Shown in pieces: positions 45,858 to 54,545 of a stretch of DNA of 64,000 bases. Under the pieces are notes generated by a model. It was not told the origin of the DNA. It was given only the letters and a program-made list of their open reading frames with translations, and did no database searches. The position numbers and the translations under genes were made by a program. How positions within the stretch are numbered: the first letter of the stretch is position 1; the number at the start of each line of letters is the position of its first letter. The stretch spans positions 35,334 to 99,333 of the forward strand of contig CAYZXT010000008.1 in NCBI GenBank assembly GCA_964482515.1. The letters are read 5' to 3'. The DNA is from CAYZXT01 sp964482515. GTDB lineage: Bacteria > Elusimicrobiota > Elusimicrobia > FEN-1173.

Positions 45858-46473
45858 ATTGTTGTTGTGGATGACGGACCGGCCGCTCAAGTCGGCGGAG
45901 TTCAAAGAGATCCTCGGCGAGGCGGATTGCCCGCCGGAAGAGGAGCTGCGCCAGGAGATCAGCGACATCGGCCGCGAGCTGGACCTGCGCGAGTCCCCGC
46001 TCCAGCTCATGGAGGTGGCCGGCGGCTTTCAGCTTTCCTCCCGTCCCATGTACAGTCCCTGGGTGCGCCGCCTCTATAAGGAAAAGACCGCCGTGCGGCT
46101 TTCTCCCTCGGCCCTGGAAACCCTCTCCATCGTCGCCTACAAGCAGCCGATCACCCGCGGCGAGGTCGAAGAGATCCGCGGCGTGGAGGTCTCGGGCGTG
46201 CTGGAGAATTTGCTGGAAAGAAAGCTGTTGAAGATCGTCGGCCGCAAGGAAGCCCTGGGACGCCCGCTGCTCTACGGGACCACGACCGAGTTCATGCGTC
46301 AGTTCGGGCTGAAGTCCCTCAACGAACTGCCGAAACTGGACGAGCTCGTTCCCCCGGAAGAGCTCGCGCCCGTGGAACCAACGTCCGCCGAACCCGCTCC
46401 GATGGAAGAAGCGGCGACCGTGCCGTCCTCGGCCGGCGAAGAAGAAGCCCCGCCAACCACCTCCTCCAACTAA
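45826..46473 (+). CDS. scpB: Segregation and condensation protein B
   Basis: A 215-residue tandem winged-helix partner of ScpA. Characteristic parts are KRILELLLWMTDRPLKSAEF, LSPSALETLSIVAYKQPIT and GRPLLYGTTTEFMRQFGL. A Glu/Pro-rich tail ends the protein. With ScpA it forms the SMC accessory complex. The SMC gene itself is not in the window. Confidence 0.93.
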   Translation: MDKTSRKRILELLLWMTDRPLKSAEFKEILGEADCPPEEELRQEISDIGRELDLRESPLQLMEVAGGFQLSSRPMYSPWVRRLYKEKTAVRLSPSALETLSIVAYKQPITRGEVEEIRGVEVSGVLENLLERKLLKIVGRKEALGRPLLYGTTTEFMRQFGLKSLNELPKLDELVPPEELAPVEPTSAEPAPMEEAATVPSSAGEEEAPPTTSSN

Positions 46474-46485
46474 GTCCACGTTTGT

Positions 46486-46512
46486 TCCGGCCGGGATTTC
46501 CCTCCGGCCGGA
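46486..46512. other. Strong hairpin after scpB
   Basis: TCCGGCCGG (46486-46494) and CCGGCCGGA (46504-46512) form a perfect 9-base stem with a 9-base loop, 13 bases after the scpB stop. No T-tract follows, so it may be an RNA-stability element or a terminator of an unusual kind. Confidence 0.5.
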
Positions 46513-46537
46513 GGCCCTCCTCTTCGGGAAAACCCAA

Positions 46538-46656
46538 TTACAATTTAACCTAGATAATCGCACCGTCTGGGGGTAGTATTGGCCTTAGTACGGCAGACGA
46601 CTCCCTGCGTGTCAGGATAATCGCCTTACAATTTGTTTACGTCAAATTTACAATTT
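46538..46656. repeat. Symmetric repeat array around a hairpin, upstream of the secreted protein
   Basis: TTACAATTT occurs at 46538-46546, 46626-46634 and 46648-46656. GATAATCGC occurs at 46553-46561 and 46616-46624. Between the latter, CGTCTG (46564-46569) pairs with CAGACG (46594-46599) around a partly palindromic core. The last TTACAATTT overlaps the -35 box. The pattern resembles binding sites for a regulator, but no known one. Confidence 0.45.
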
Positions 46657-46675
46657 GGTAATGACCCGTTAATAT
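46647..46675 (+). promoter_or_regulatory. Predicted promoter for the secreted FlgD-like-domain protein
   Basis: TTTACA (46647-46652), 17-base spacer, TAATAT (46670-46675). It gives a leader of about 54 bases ending in a good GGGAGGA ribosome site. Confidence 0.65.
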
Positions 46676-46735
46676 TACACATGATAAATTTCAGTTAAGC
46701 GGTTGAATCGGAAAGTGCTGCGCGGGAGGAAATCC

Positions 46736-47392
46736 ATGGATAGGATGATTGTTTTTGCGAGCGCCATACTTTTGACCAGCCTGTCTTTGCACGCCGAAAT
46801 CCCGCGCGCTTGCCGCCACGGCTTTTCCGCGATGAACGCCGCGAACGCATTGAACTCCGGAACCGTGGTCAGGCCCCGCCGGGGCAAACACGTGGCCTTC
46901 ATTGAAACAACCCCGTCCTACACCGCGAAAAAGTTCATTTCCCGCGACGTCACACAGTGGACCCCTTCGCCGGCGAAATCCGTTCAGGTGGCGGCCTTGC
47001 CGTCTCCCGCTTTGCATTCCGTTCCCGATAATATCTCCACGCAGAACGTGGGATCGTTGCCGCCCGTCGCGACCTACGGTTTTCCATCCAACGGTCTGGC
47101 GACGATGGAGACCGGGTCTACCGAATTCGTTCTGGCGAAGGAGCGGACGCTGACCCCTACTCTGGAGGACGGCGTGAACGACGCGGCGGTTTTCGGTCCG
47201 GGCGCGGAAGTGGTCTATATCAGGGACATCAGGGGCCGACGTATTTTCCATGCCCGTCGGACCGGCGTGTCTCCCCTCAGGTGGGATTGCCGCGGACCGG
47301 CGGGGAAATTCGTCGAAGAGGGCGTTTATTTTGCGTTGATATTGAATCAGGACGGAATCGAGTTCCGGCAGTCCTTCACCGTGCTTCGCTGA
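46736..47392 (+). CDS. Secreted protein with C-terminal FlgD-Ig-like domain
   Basis: A 218-residue exported protein. The signal peptide MDRMIVFASAILLTSLSLHA ends before EIP. Residues 30-130 are low in recognisable features (Pro/Ser-rich). The last 80 residues match the FlgD-Ig-like/gliding-motility-type C-terminal domain: TLEDGVNDAAVFG, YIRDIRGRRIFHAR, VEEGVYFALILN. This domain often marks surface or secreted proteins in Elusimicrobia- and Bacteroidetes-like genomes. GGGAGGA (46724-46730) decides the ATG at 46736. Function unknown. Confidence 0.75.
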   Translation: MDRMIVFASAILLTSLSLHAEIPRACRHGFSAMNAANALNSGTVVRPRRGKHVAFIETTPSYTAKKFISRDVTQWTPSPAKSVQVAALPSPALHSVPDNISTQNVGSLPPVATYGFPSNGLATMETGSTEFVLAKERTLTPTLEDGVNDAAVFGPGAEVVYIRDIRGRRIFHARRTGVSPLRWDCRGPAGKFVEEGVYFALILNQDGIEFRQSFTVLR

Positions 47393-47464
47393 GGATTTGC
47401 ACGCTGCTGTCGCGAATGAATTGAGCGAAGCCCCCTAATCATACACTCCATCCCCGTCGTTTTC

Positions 47465-47493
47465 TTGAAAACCCACCGGCAAAGAAGTAAACT
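47465..47493 (+). promoter_or_regulatory. Predicted galT-glgA promoter
   Basis: TTGAAA (47465-47470), 17-base spacer, TAAACT (47488-47493). The leader then runs to AGGAGG at 47524-47529. Confidence 0.65.
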
Positions 47494-47533
47494 ACCGCAA
47501 AGCTGATAATTTTTTTCGCAACCAGGAGGACTA

Positions 47534-48547
47534 TTGCCGGAACTTCGTCGTGACCCCATTCTCGGACGCTGGGTAATTGTATCCACCGAACGCAGCCGCC
47601 GCCCGAGCGATTTCAACCGCGGCAGCGATACACATGGAAGCATCCCATGTCCCTTTTGTCCCGGCAACGAAGCCAAAACCCCGGCCGAAGTCCTCTCCTA
47701 CGGACCGCCGAACCGCGCGCCCAATTCCGGCAACTGGTGGGTGCGCGTCGTCCCGAATAAATTTCCCGTCCTGCAGATCGAAGGGCAGCTCCACCGTTCC
47801 GGCGAAGGCATGTACGACAAGATGGACGGCCTGGGCGCGCACGAAGTCATTATCGAGACGCCCGACCACGACCGCCAGCTGGAACACCTGGAAGACGCCC
47901 GCGTCGAGGACGTTTTTTGGGCCTACCGCGACCGCATCGTCGACCTGAAGAAAGACCCGCGCCTCGAGTACGTGCTGATTTTCAAGAACCGCGGCGAGGC
48001 GGCCGGGGCGAAACTGACGCACGCCAACTCGCAGCTCATCGCCACGCCCATGGTTCCGATCCGCGTGAAGCAGGAGATGGAAGGCGCGGCGTCCTATTTT
48101 GGGTACAAGGAGCGCTGCATCTACTGCGACATCATCCGCCAGGAGCAGATGCAGAAGGTCCGCCTGATCGACCAGAACGACGACTTCATCGCCATCGCGC
48201 CCTTCGCCAGCCGCTTTCCCTTCGAGACCTGGATCCTTCCCAAGAAACACGACCATTGCTTCGAAGACATTCAAAAGACCGAGATGAACCAGTTGGCCCG
48301 GATGATGAAGAGCGTGCTGCGCCGGCTGGACGGCGTGCTGGAAGATCCGCCCTACAGTTTCGTGCTTCATAACTCTCCGCTGAAGGCCAATTTCCTCGAG
48401 CATTACCACTGGCACATCGAGATCGTCCCCAAGCTGGCGCGCACCGCCGGTTTCGAGTGGGGGACCGGTTTTTACATCAACCCCACGCCGCCGGAACATG
48501 CGGCCGCCTACCTGCGGGAAATGGATTCCATCACGAAGCAGCCATGA
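47534..48547 (+). CDS. galT: Galactose-1-phosphate uridylyltransferase
   Basis: A 337-residue HIT-superfamily enzyme that swaps UMP between UDP-glucose and galactose-1-phosphate (Leloir pathway). Zinc-type Cys pair Cys39/Cys42 (CPFCPGNE) and a second pair CIYC are present. The nucleophile motif is HYHWHIE (His290, His292, His294). TTG start with AGGAGG 4 bases upstream. It overlaps glgA by ATGA, suggesting it feeds glucose-1-phosphate to glycogen; some archaeal and thermophile homologues use other sugars. Confidence 0.92.
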   Translation: MPELRRDPILGRWVIVSTERSRRPSDFNRGSDTHGSIPCPFCPGNEAKTPAEVLSYGPPNRAPNSGNWWVRVVPNKFPVLQIEGQLHRSGEGMYDKMDGLGAHEVIIETPDHDRQLEHLEDARVEDVFWAYRDRIVDLKKDPRLEYVLIFKNRGEAAGAKLTHANSQLIATPMVPIRVKQEMEGAASYFGYKERCIYCDIIRQEQMQKVRLIDQNDDFIAIAPFASRFPFETWILPKKHDHCFEDIQKTEMNQLARMMKSVLRRLDGVLEDPPYSFVLHNSPLKANFLEHYHWHIEIVPKLARTAGFEWGTGFYINPTPPEHAAAYLREMDSITKQP

Positions 48548-50016
48548 AGATCCTGTTCGCCGCCAGCGAGGCCGTGCCGTTCTGCAAGACGGGGGGCTTG
48601 GCCGATGTTGTAGGCGCTCTGGTCCCCGCGCTCAAAGCCCGGCGCCACGATGCCCGGCTCATCCTTCCGAAATACCGTTCCATCGATCCCGTTCGCTTCG
48701 GTTTAAAACAGCTCGACGCCGCCATCCGGGTCCCCTTCGGCGATTCCTTCGAGGCCGCGACCCTCTGGGAGGGGCGGATCGGACGCGCTCCGGCCTACTT
48801 CGTGGACTGCCCGAAATTCTTCGACCGTCCCGGGCTCTACGGCGAGGGCGGGGCCGATTATGCGGACAACGACGAGCGCTTCATCCTTTTTTCCCGCGCC
48901 GTGCTGGAGGCCGCCAAGGCCATTGATTTCCGCCCCGATATCTTCCACTGCCACGATTGGCAGACCGGATTGGTCTCCGCCTATCTTGAGACCCTTTACC
49001 GCTATGACGCCTTTTTCGCCAAGACATCCTCCCTATTCACGATCCACAACATCGCCTACCAGGGGATTTTTTCCAAGGACAGCCTTTTTCTGGCGGGTTT
49101 TTCCTGGGCGGATTTCACGCCGGAGAAACTGGAATTCTATGACCAAGTCAATTTCCTGAAGGCCGGACTGGTCTATGCGCAGGTGCTGAACACCGTGAGC
49201 CCCACCTACGCTCGGGAAATCCAGTCCGATCCCCTGTTCGGGTGCGGGTTGGAAGGCGTGCTAAAAGCCCGTTCGAAGGAGCTTTTCGGCGTGTTGAACG
49301 GGTTGGATGTCAAAGTCTGGGACCCGGCCACGGACATACATCTTTCCAAACCTTTCTCCTCGCGGCGTCCCGACGGCCGCGCTGAATGCAAGAACGACCT
49401 CCAGCGCCTCTGTGGCCTGGGGGAAGATCCGGCGGCGCCGCTCATCGGCATGGTGACGCGGCTGGATGTTCAGAAGGGAGTGGACCTGGCCCTGCTCGTG
49501 ATCGAGAGGTTCATCAGCGAGGGCGCGCAGTTCGTGGTATTGGGGCAGGGAGACAAAACGTTGAAAGCCGGGCTTGAACTCCTGGCGAAGCAGTATCCAG
49601 GGCGCGTCCATTATTCCTCCGATTTCAACGAGCCCCTGGCGCATAAAATTTACGGCGGGGCGGACATCTTCCTCATGCCGTCGCGCTTCGAGCCCTGCGG
49701 CCTGAGCCAAATGATTTCGCTGCGGTACGGAACGATCCCCGTGGTCACGCCCACCGGCGGCCTGATCGATACGGTGTCCGACTACACGTTGGACCCAGCC
49801 AAAGGATTGGGGTTCATGACCGAAGACGCGAGCGCGACGGCCCTCTCCCGCTCGCTGGCGGAAGCGGTCGCCCTCCTGCGGGCCCGACCGAAGGAATGGC
49901 GGGAGCTGCAGCGCCGCGGCATGGCGCGCGATTTCAGCTGGAAGGTCTCCATCCCGAAATACGTGGAACTTTACCGCCGGGCGTTGGAGAAAAAATCCGA
50001 CGCGAAAGATATTTGA
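48544..50016 (+). CDS. glgA: Glycogen synthase
   Basis: A 490-residue GT5 glycosyltransferase that extends alpha-1,4-glucan from ADP-glucose (or UDP-glucose). The donor-binding KTGGLADVVGAL is at 15-26, HDWQTGLV follows, and the C-terminal GT-B motif FLMPSRFEPCGLSQM with GGLIDTV is complete. Overlaps galT by ATGA and the next gene by TTGA. The ADP-glucose pyrophosphorylase and branching enzyme are not in the window. Confidence 0.94.
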   Translation: MKILFAASEAVPFCKTGGLADVVGALVPALKARRHDARLILPKYRSIDPVRFGLKQLDAAIRVPFGDSFEAATLWEGRIGRAPAYFVDCPKFFDRPGLYGEGGADYADNDERFILFSRAVLEAAKAIDFRPDIFHCHDWQTGLVSAYLETLYRYDAFFAKTSSLFTIHNIAYQGIFSKDSLFLAGFSWADFTPEKLEFYDQVNFLKAGLVYAQVLNTVSPTYAREIQSDPLFGCGLEGVLKARSKELFGVLNGLDVKVWDPATDIHLSKPFSSRRPDGRAECKNDLQRLCGLGEDPAAPLIGMVTRLDVQKGVDLALLVIERFISEGAQFVVLGQGDKTLKAGLELLAKQYPGRVHYSSDFNEPLAHKIYGGADIFLMPSRFEPCGLSQMISLRYGTIPVVTPTGGLIDTVSDYTLDPAKGLGFMTEDASATALSRSLAEAVALLRARPKEWRELQRRGMARDFSWKVSIPKYVELYRRALEKKSDAKDI

Positions 50017-51482
50017 AGAAAACACTTCCCCTCGTTTGTTCCGCATTTCTTCTCCTCTCACTTCCGTTTCTCTGGACGTCCCTTCGACATCGGTGGCTTT
50101 GGGAACGCGACAATAAGGTCGTGGAGCTCTGCGTCGACGCGCCCCAATGGGAAGCGTTGGCGTCCGCCTCCGCGGACCCGGCCGGCGCGTTGGCCCGGCT
50201 AAAAGAAGCGGGCGCGATTTCTCTCGGCGTCTACTGGAACGGGATCGACCCTTTGGAGCTGAAATCCGCGGAGTGGGAAAACTATCGCCGGGCCGGGTTT
50301 CATTTGACGCTTCGTCCGGAACCGGCTCCCTTCGCGCCCGTACGCCTATCCGCCCTGTCGGCGTTGTCGGCCGATTCGAGCGTCGCCCATATCCTTTTTG
50401 CGGGGCCTTCCGTTTGGGGCGCGCCGGAGATGGCCGGGACGCTGAACCAAATGCGCGAACTTCCGTGGTCCATGCCCTGGGTGGAGTTCGCCCGCCAAAC
50501 GGGTTTGTCAGCGGTCGCGCGGCGCTTCCCGGAACGAGTCATCCGCGCCCATTCCGTGGACGACGACGAGATGGCGCGCCTGTCGCCGGAGGCCCTGGTG
50601 GCGCGCTACCGCCGAGCGGCGCGGGAGCGCGGCGTCCGGTTTCTCTATGTGCGGTTTTTTCCGGGATTGGACGCGGACCATAATTTGTCCTACCTGCGGC
50701 GTTTGGGCGACGGGTTGAAGGCCGACGGCTTTGATCTGGGCGTGGCGCGGCCGTTTTATAAGGCCGGCCGAGAAGGAATCCGTCTCCGCCAGGGACTCGC
50801 GTTTCTGGCCGCGTGCCTGCTCCCGATTCTTGGGTTACGGTGGATCGTGCTCCGCGGCGAAAACGTGCCGGCGTCCGTTTTGGGGATGACGCTATTCAGT
50901 TTGGTTTCGGCGCTGCTGGTGGCCGGCCTGCTTTCCACCCCGTCCTTCGAGCTGGGCTTCGCGCAATTCCGCGGCGTGAAGGCGGCGTTGCTCTTGCCCT
51001 TGGCCGGCGCGTTCTTCCTGCTCTATCCCCTGTCGGAAATCCGCGGCTGGATGAAACAGCCGCTCACGCTGGGACAGGCGGCCCTTTTTCTTGGGTTGGC
51101 CGCCCTGGCCGCCGTTTACGTGCTGCGCAGCGGGCACGGCACCGCCTTGGACGCGGGCGGGGTGGAACTGAAATTGCGGGAGGGCCTGGAGAGTTTCTTC
51201 GGCGTGCGGCCCCGCTTCAAGGAGTTCGCCGTCGGCCATCCCATGTTGTGGCTCGGCGTTTATATCCGCCGCCGGTTCCCGGACCTGAGCCATTTTTACC
51301 GGCCCCTGTTGTTGATCGGCCTCATCGGGCAGATCTCCATCATCAACACTTTTTGCCACGCGCACATCCCGCTGGCCCTTTCCCTCGCGCGCGCCGGTCA
51401 CGGGATTTGGCTGGGCGCGCTGATCGGCGTCGCCCTCATCGCCTTGGCCCGGTCGACGGAAAAATTTTTCAAACCGACGTGA
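50013..51482 (+). CDS. DUF5693 membrane protein
   Basis: A 489-residue protein with an N-terminal signal-anchor (KKTLPLVCSAFLLLSLPFLW), an outer domain to about 245 shaped like a TIM-barrel segment (VVELCVDAPQWEALA, GAISLGVYWNG, ERGVRFLYVRFFPGLD), then about seven membrane helices. It matches DUF5693, which in Firmicutes sits beside csaB, as here. The TTG start overlaps the glgA stop. Likely part of envelope polysaccharide modification; the reaction is unknown. Confidence 0.82.
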   Translation: MKKTLPLVCSAFLLLSLPFLWTSLRHRWLWERDNKVVELCVDAPQWEALASASADPAGALARLKEAGAISLGVYWNGIDPLELKSAEWENYRRAGFHLTLRPEPAPFAPVRLSALSALSADSSVAHILFAGPSVWGAPEMAGTLNQMRELPWSMPWVEFARQTGLSAVARRFPERVIRAHSVDDDEMARLSPEALVARYRRAARERGVRFLYVRFFPGLDADHNLSYLRRLGDGLKADGFDLGVARPFYKAGREGIRLRQGLAFLAACLLPILGLRWIVLRGENVPASVLGMTLFSLVSALLVAGLLSTPSFELGFAQFRGVKAALLLPLAGAFFLLYPLSEIRGWMKQPLTLGQAALFLGLAALAAVYVLRSGHGTALDAGGVELKLREGLESFFGVRPRFKEFAVGHPMLWLGVYIRRRFPDLSHFYRPLLLIGLIGQISIINTFCHAHIPLALSLARAGHGIWLGALIGVALIALARSTEKFFKPT

Positions 51483-52528
51483 GCGATCCCTCCAAACCCC
51501 TCTGCGTCCTGGCCGGATATTTCGGCTACGGAAACGCCGGCGACGAACTCATCCACCAAACCCTCCGGCGGCATGTCGCGTCCGTGCGATGGGCGCTCCT
51601 TTGGCCGCCGGAAGTCCCTTCTCCCGACGGCGTCGAGACCGTGAACCGGTGGGATTTCATCCGTCTCGCCCGCGTTTTCCGCAAGGCGAAGGCCTTGGTC
51701 CTCGGCGGAGGAGAGCTTTTCCAGGCGCGCACCAGCTTCGCCAGCCTGCTTTATTATGTGGGGATCGTTTTCTGGGCGAAGGCCTGGGGCTGCGACGTTT
51801 GGGCCTTCGGCATGGGCGTCGATCCCGAACTTCCGCCGCTCGGAAAATGGTTGGTCCGGCGGGCGCTGGCCAAGGCGAGCGCTCTGTGGGTTCGTGACGG
51901 CGAGGCGTTTCGTATTTTGCAAGGCCTTCGTCCCGGTATGAAAATAAGTTTGGCTCCCGATCCCGTCTGGGCTTGGACCGTTCAAAGCCAAACGGTTCCG
52001 CCGTCCCTCGAACCGCGGAGGGTCCTTTGGGTCCTCCGGTCCGTGAATGCGGATCAGGACGAGGAGGCGGAATTGTCCGCGCTCCTCGGCGATTTGGCGT
52101 CGCGCCGTTCTTTCGAGCACGGGTTCCTGTGCCTGCAGCCGTCCTTGGACATGTCTTTGCTGGCCGAACGGTTTTCGGGGATGCCTTTTTTCCACCGGCT
52201 GGAAACGTGGACGCGGACGGATGAACTTCCGGCGATTATCCAACGCTATGACGTCGTGGTCACGATGCGGTTCCATGGGATCGTCCTGGCCAATCTTTCC
52301 GATCGGCCGGCGGTCGCCCTGTCGGGACACGCCAAGGTCGCCCAATTGGCCGCGGATATGGGCTGGCCGGTCGTTCCGAGGAGCGGGGCGGACGCGGGTT
52401 CCCTCGAGCGGGCGATCCGGCAAGCCTGGGAGCTCCGGGGTTCGGCGGCGCGTTCCGCTCTCGATCGCGGCGACGCGGCCCGGCGCGCTTTGGCGGAACT
52501 GGATACGGATTTGTCGAAGGTCGTTTAG
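51479..52528 (+). CDS. csaB: Polysaccharide pyruvyl transferase CsaB
   Basis: A 349-residue pyruvyltransferase. GYFGYGNAGDELIHQ, VLGGGELFQ and the C-terminal TMRFHGIVLANLSDRPAVAL are the family signatures. CsaB adds pyruvate ketals to secondary cell-wall polysaccharide, creating the ligand for SLH-domain S-layer proteins. GTG start overlapping the DUF5693 stop. No SLH protein is in the window, so S-layer anchoring is inference from the family. Confidence 0.88.
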   Translation: MSDPSKPLCVLAGYFGYGNAGDELIHQTLRRHVASVRWALLWPPEVPSPDGVETVNRWDFIRLARVFRKAKALVLGGGELFQARTSFASLLYYVGIVFWAKAWGCDVWAFGMGVDPELPPLGKWLVRRALAKASALWVRDGEAFRILQGLRPGMKISLAPDPVWAWTVQSQTVPPSLEPRRVLWVLRSVNADQDEEAELSALLGDLASRRSFEHGFLCLQPSLDMSLLAERFSGMPFFHRLETWTRTDELPAIIQRYDVVVTMRFHGIVLANLSDRPAVALSGHAKVAQLAADMGWPVVPRSGADAGSLERAIRQAWELRGSAARSALDRGDAARRALAELDTDLSKVV

Positions 52529-52560
52529 GCATATTGTCCAATGCGGAGCCGCCCCTTTTT

Positions 52561-52569
52561 TGGTAAAAT
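52561..52569 (+). promoter_or_regulatory. Extended -10 promoter element for ftsX
   Basis: TGG-TAAAAT ends 6 bases before the GTG start at 52576, with no convincing -35 and no ribosome site, so transcription would begin at or next to the start codon (leaderless). Confidence 0.45.
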
Positions 52570-52575
52570 TCTCCC

Positions 52576-53388
52576 GTGCAAGCGCCAACCCTTTCACAAG
52601 CTCCCGCTGAGATGAAGACCCTGGGCCCCGAACGTCCTTCCGGACAGCTTCCCCGCCGCGGACTTTTTCTCCATGTTTGGGTCCAAAAACCCTGGGCCGC
52701 CCTCAGCCTGGCGCTGATCTGCGCGGCCGGCGCCGCGTCGCTTTCTCTCCTCCTGGACCAGCGCGAAATCCTCAACCGATTCATCGCCCGGGAGTCGGCG
52801 CAGTTCTCCTGGATGGTTTTCTTAAGCCCCGGGGCGGACCGCGCTTCCGTCGCGGACGCGCTCAGGACTCTACCCGGGACGCAATCCCTGCGCTTCATTT
52901 CCGAGGACGAAGCCTACGACGCCGTTCTGCGGGACCCGGACCTGTCGCAAAGCCTCATCCTCACCGGAAGAAATCCCTTTCCCGCCTCCTACGAGGTTCG
53001 CTGGGAGACCCCGTTCCTGACCGCGGATTATCTGGCGCGCGCCGCGGAGAAAATCGCCGGCGCTCCGGGAATCGATCGTGTGGGCTATGATATCCCGCGC
53101 GTGGAGCGGTTGGACGTTATGCAGCGCTTGTCCAAAGGGATGGATCTGCTCCTGAACGGGGGCTTTTGGCTGGCCGCGTTCCTTTTCCTGTTTCACCTGG
53201 GCCGCATCGCTTTCTTTCCTCACGGCCCTTTTCCCGGGCGACGGCTTTTCGCCGCGTTTCTCCTGGGAATGCTCGCCGGAGAGGCGGGTTTCCTGGCTGC
53301 CCGATCTCTGACCCTCTTTCAATTCCCCGAAGTCCTTTTGGCGGGTCCCGCTCTGGCTCTCCTCGCGGTCTTCGTGCAAGAATCTTGA
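52576..53388 (+). CDS. ftsX: FtsX-like cell-division permease, short form
   Basis: A 270-residue membrane protein with FtsX plan: cytoplasmic N-tail, TM1 (about 35-57), an outer domain (VFLSPGADRASVADALRTL, SLRFISEDEAYDAVL, YDIPRVERLDVMQRL) and three further helices (about 195-218, 224-245, 250-267). The stretch between TM2 and TM3, which couples to FtsE ATPase in E. coli, is very short. The gene is followed, with a TTGA overlap, by an EnvC-like activator as in FtsEX systems, but no ftsE is present in the window. Confidence 0.78.
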   Translation: MQAPTLSQAPAEMKTLGPERPSGQLPRRGLFLHVWVQKPWAALSLALICAAGAASLSLLLDQREILNRFIARESAQFSWMVFLSPGADRASVADALRTLPGTQSLRFISEDEAYDAVLRDPDLSQSLILTGRNPFPASYEVRWETPFLTADYLARAAEKIAGAPGIDRVGYDIPRVERLDVMQRLSKGMDLLLNGGFWLAAFLFLFHLGRIAFFPHGPFPGRRLFAAFLLGMLAGEAGFLAARSLTLFQFPEVLLAGPALALLAVFVQES

Positions 53389-54545
53389 AAAAGCCGTTCT
53401 TCCCCGCCGTCGCCCTCGTTTTGGGAATCGCGTTAGTGCCGCGCCCCGCCGGTTCCGAAAAATTAGACCTGCAGATCCGCAACAAGCAGGGGGAAATGGA
53501 GCGGCTGCGGAAAACGATCATCAAGAAGAAATCGGAGAAAGAGGAGACGGTCGCACGGGAAAAGCAGCTGGCCGATGAGGTGGAGCGGCTCTCCCGCCAG
53601 CTCGACAATTCGAAAAGGTCCCTCCGCGATGTGTCATGGCGCCTCATCGTCACGGAAAAAAGGCGCAAGGCCACCGAAGAACGGCTGTGGGCCTCCAGCC
53701 TGGAATTGGGGCAATGGTCCGAGATGCTGGCCAAGGAATTAAATTTGTATTATGTGAGGAAGCTGGAGACGGGCGTCGGCGCGTACATGGAGCTCGCTTA
53801 CCGTCAGGCCGCGCTGCAGGACAAAACGGGCGGGCTCGCTTTTGCGCGCCAGCAGCACGCCCAGGTCGAGGAGCTGCGGGACGAATTCCTTTCCCTCGAG
53901 GTGGAACTGCAGAAGCTCAGGTTGCAGAAAGAGCACCAGCAGAAGCGCGTGGAGACGGCCCAAAAGGGGATGCGCCACCTTTATAAAACGGTCCAGGGAC
54001 GACGGGCCATTTTGGACCGGGACATCAAAAAGCTCCAGGCGTCCGCGGGCCAGCTTCAAAGGATGATCCAAGACCTCATTCGCCGGGAACAAGAAGCCCG
54101 CGCCAAGGCCGGAAAAACCAAGCAGTCCGTCAGCCAACAACAGGCCGCCGCCCAGAAGAAGCGCGGCCATCTGCCCTGGCCCGCGCAGGGGCAAGTGGTG
54201 GAGCGTTTCGGGCGGCTTCATCATCCCGAATTGGACACCTACGTTTTTTCGAACGGCATCAAGCTCCGCCCGGCGGCCTACGCGCCGATCCGTTCCATCC
54301 AGGCGGGGGAAGTTTTGTATGCCGGGCTTTTCATGAGTTATGGTTTAATGGCGCTGGTCCAGCATGAAGATAACTTGTACAGCGTTTACGCGCACCTGGG
54401 CCAGTTGAACGTTTCCAAGGACCAGAAGTTGTCCGAGGGAGAGGTTTTGGGCAACGCCGGAGAGGACGATTCCGGCAGCCCCATGGTCTATTTCGAACTG
54501 CGGGTGGCGGGTACCCCTGTGGACCCGCTTCTGTGGCTCAAATGA
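53385..54545 (+). CDS. EnvC-like murein hydrolase activator (degenerate M23/LytM)
   Basis: A 386-residue exported protein: signal peptide (1-25), long coiled coil (about 27-250, KQGEMERLRKTIIKKKSEKE and onwards), then a LytM/M23 domain. Of the four zinc ligands of active M23 enzymes three are replaced: Ser289 and Lys293 in the HxxxD motif and Tyr369 in the last motif; only His337 (YAHLG) remains. As in E. coli EnvC this suggests an activator of amidases, not an enzyme. Coupled to ftsX by TTGA. Confidence 0.85.
   Translation: MKKPFFPAVALVLGIALVPRPAGSEKLDLQIRNKQGEMERLRKTIIKKKSEKEETVAREKQLADEVERLSRQLDNSKRSLRDVSWRLIVTEKRRKATEERLWASSLELGQWSEMLAKELNLYYVRKLETGVGAYMELAYRQAALQDKTGGLAFARQQHAQVEELRDEFLSLEVELQKLRLQKEHQQKRVETAQKGMRHLYKTVQGRRAILDRDIKKLQASAGQLQRMIQDLIRREQEARAKAGKTKQSVSQQQAAAQKKRGHLPWPAQGQVVERFGRLHHPELDTYVFSNGIKLRPAAYAPIRSIQAGEVLYAGLFMSYGLMALVQHEDNLYSVYAHLGQLNVSKDQKLSEGEVLGNAGEDDSGSPMVYFELRVAGTPVDPLLWLK

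Noticed and set aside
46576..46592. A sigma54-type promoter (TTGGC...GGCA with GG-N10-GC spacing).
   Set aside because: Only the GG and GC cores fit; other consensus positions fail, and a good sigma70-type promoter lies downstream.
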